Origin: Gardnerella greenwoodii 00703Dmash
GTDB taxonomy: Bacteria; Actinomycetota; Actinomycetes; Actinomycetales; Bifidobacteriaceae
Assembly (NCBI RefSeq): GCF_000263635.1
Contig: NZ_ADEV01000007.1
Span: 1-64,000 of the forward strand
Length of the DNA: 64,000 bases
Direction of reading: 5' to 3'
The translations under genes and the position numbers were made by a program. Shown piece by piece: positions 63,167-64,000 of this stretch. The notes beneath the pieces were generated by a model that did no database searches, was not told where the DNA came from, and saw only the letters and a program-made list of their open reading frames with translations. The stretch's first letter is position 1; every line of letters begins with the position of its first letter.

Positions 63167-64000
63167 ATGACTGAACGTGAACAGCAAATCTTGGCTTGGA
63201 TTCAACAAAATCCAATGATTAGTCAACAGGAACTTGCAAATCTTGCAGGTATTACTCGTTCTGGTGTTGCGGCGCATATCTCTAATCTCATTCGCAAAGG
63301 CTACTTGCGCGGCAAGGGCTATATTGTTACGCCTCCAAGCTACGTAACCGTTGTTGGCGGCATCAGCATGGACGTGCTGGGAATTGCTTGCGGAGATTTA
63401 ATGGATTACACGTCTAACGCTTCGCGCGTGCGCTACATGCTCGGTGGTGTTGGACGAAATATTGCTGTTGCTTTGGAGCGACTTAACATGCGAACAAGCA
63501 TGGTTTCAGTGTACGGCGGCGACCACAATGGCGAATTGTTCCGCATTGATGCTGCTGCAAACGGCTTAGATATTGGTTACGCAAAGCAGCTTCCGGATTC
63601 TATGACCGCTTCTTACATGTACGTTGGCGACGCTTCTGGTCAGCGTTTGCTCGCCTTGGACGACATGAGTATTTATGATCATATGACTCCTGATTTTCTG
63701 CGCGAACGCATGTCGATTATTGAAAACGCAGATATTTTGGTGCTTGATACGAATATTCCGCAGAAGTCGCTTGAGTGGTTGTGCGATAGGTATCGTCGTC
63801 CGATTGTTGTGCGCGCGATTACGGATGCGAAGGCTCCGCGCGTGCTGTCGAGATTGTCTAAAATTGATACGCTTGTGCTGGATACTGCAGAATCGCAAGC
63901 ACTTACTGGAATTAATGCGATTGACGAGCGTTCCGCGACGCGTTGCGCGGGTGCGTTGCTTAAGCGCGGTGTGAAGAATGTGTTTGTGAATGCTGGTCGC
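63167..64000 (+). CDS. HTH-PfkB-family kinase (pseudouridine kinase-like), partial
   Basis: The frame opens at ATG 63167 (GATGAGG upstream) and runs off the right edge after 278 codons. Residues 1 to about 58 form a winged helix (EREQQILAWIQQNPMISQQELANLAGITRSGVAAHISNL). A PfkB/ribokinase domain follows (VTVVGGISMDVLG, LGGVGRNIAVALERLN, SVYGGDHNGE, ADILVLDTNIP). This fusion is known in sugar and pseudouridine kinases that also bind DNA. The catalytic C-terminal GAGD motif lies beyond the window, so the substrate is not assigned. Confidence 0.88.
   Translation, partial: MTEREQQILAWIQQNPMISQQELANLAGITRSGVAAHISNLIRKGYLRGKGYIVTPPSYVTVVGGISMDVLGIACGDLMDYTSNASRVRYMLGGVGRNIAVALERLNMRTSMVSVYGGDHNGELFRIDAAANGLDIGYAKQLPDSMTASYMYVGDASGQRLLALDDMSIYDHMTPDFLRERMSIIENADILVLDTNIPQKSLEWLCDRYRRPIVVRAITDAKAPRVLSRLSKIDTLVLDTAESQALTGINAIDERSATRCAGALLKRGVKNVFVNAGR

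Noticed and set aside
1-64000. tRNA, rRNA, transposase or integrase genes
   Set aside because: I looked for cloverleaf-like GGTTC/GTTCGA segments, rRNA cores and DDE or tyrosine-recombinase motifs and saw none. A short or diverged one could have been missed by eye.

Overview
The window looks like chromosomal DNA from a Bifidobacteriaceae member, most likely Gardnerella or a close relative. The reasons are RpoB and RpoC of actinobacterial type, the tiny actinobacterial ribosomal protein bS22, a mevalonate rather than MEP gene set, class C sortase pili, and a base composition that is clearly lower in GC than most Bifidobacterium (judged by eye, not computed). No transposase, integrase, tRNA, rRNA or CRISPR array was recognised.

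Layout. 0-9 kb: end of a membrane protein, a cysteine hydrolase, radA, a small anchored protein, bS22, rpiA, an extended rnhA, pgm and a diacylglycerol-kinase-like lipid kinase. 8-22.5 kb: alpha/beta hydrolase, L,D-transpeptidase, App1-type phosphatase, oligopeptidase B, a Crp-type regulator, a bifunctional penicillin-binding protein, pyrD, a DeoR-type regulator, an anchored protein and a TrmL-type methyltransferase. 22.8-30.6 kb: rpoB-rpoC. 30.6-34.2 kb: an accessory island with an AbiEi/endonuclease-like protein, an ORF6N protein and a HigBA-type toxin-antitoxin pair, embedded in repeats. 34.2-48.2 kb: a pilus locus with an 11-G tract before a backbone pilin, a class C sortase and a 3198-residue surface protein. 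48.5-52.3 kb: thiD and two related sortase-anchored proteins (LAKTG and LPKTG). 52.6-54.2 kb: a second island with an ORF6N relic, a RelB/YoeB pair and repeats. 54.2-59.3 kb: mevalonate kinase, divergent from diphosphomevalonate decarboxylase and a fused phosphomevalonate kinase/type 2 IPP isomerase. 59.4-64 kb: rpmB, recG and a truncated HTH-PfkB kinase.

How the parts fit. The three mevalonate-cluster genes would carry mevalonate to IPP and DMAPP, although HMG-CoA synthase and reductase are not in this window. The pilin, sortase and giant protein form a surface-assembly module, and its upstream poly-G tract could allow switching. The accessory islands carry two toxin-antitoxin pairs of different types.

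The most striking non-coding content is a mosaic of dispersed intergenic repeats. It consists of long REP/BIME-like palindromes whose arms co-vary between copies, arrays with an exact 52-bp period, arrays with a 54-bp period, and two lesser families. These often abut each other and cluster around the islands. Several genes also have a -10-like hexamer only 6-7 nt before the start codon, which suggests leaderless mRNAs. Several conserved enzymes carry in-frame simple-repeat insertions.
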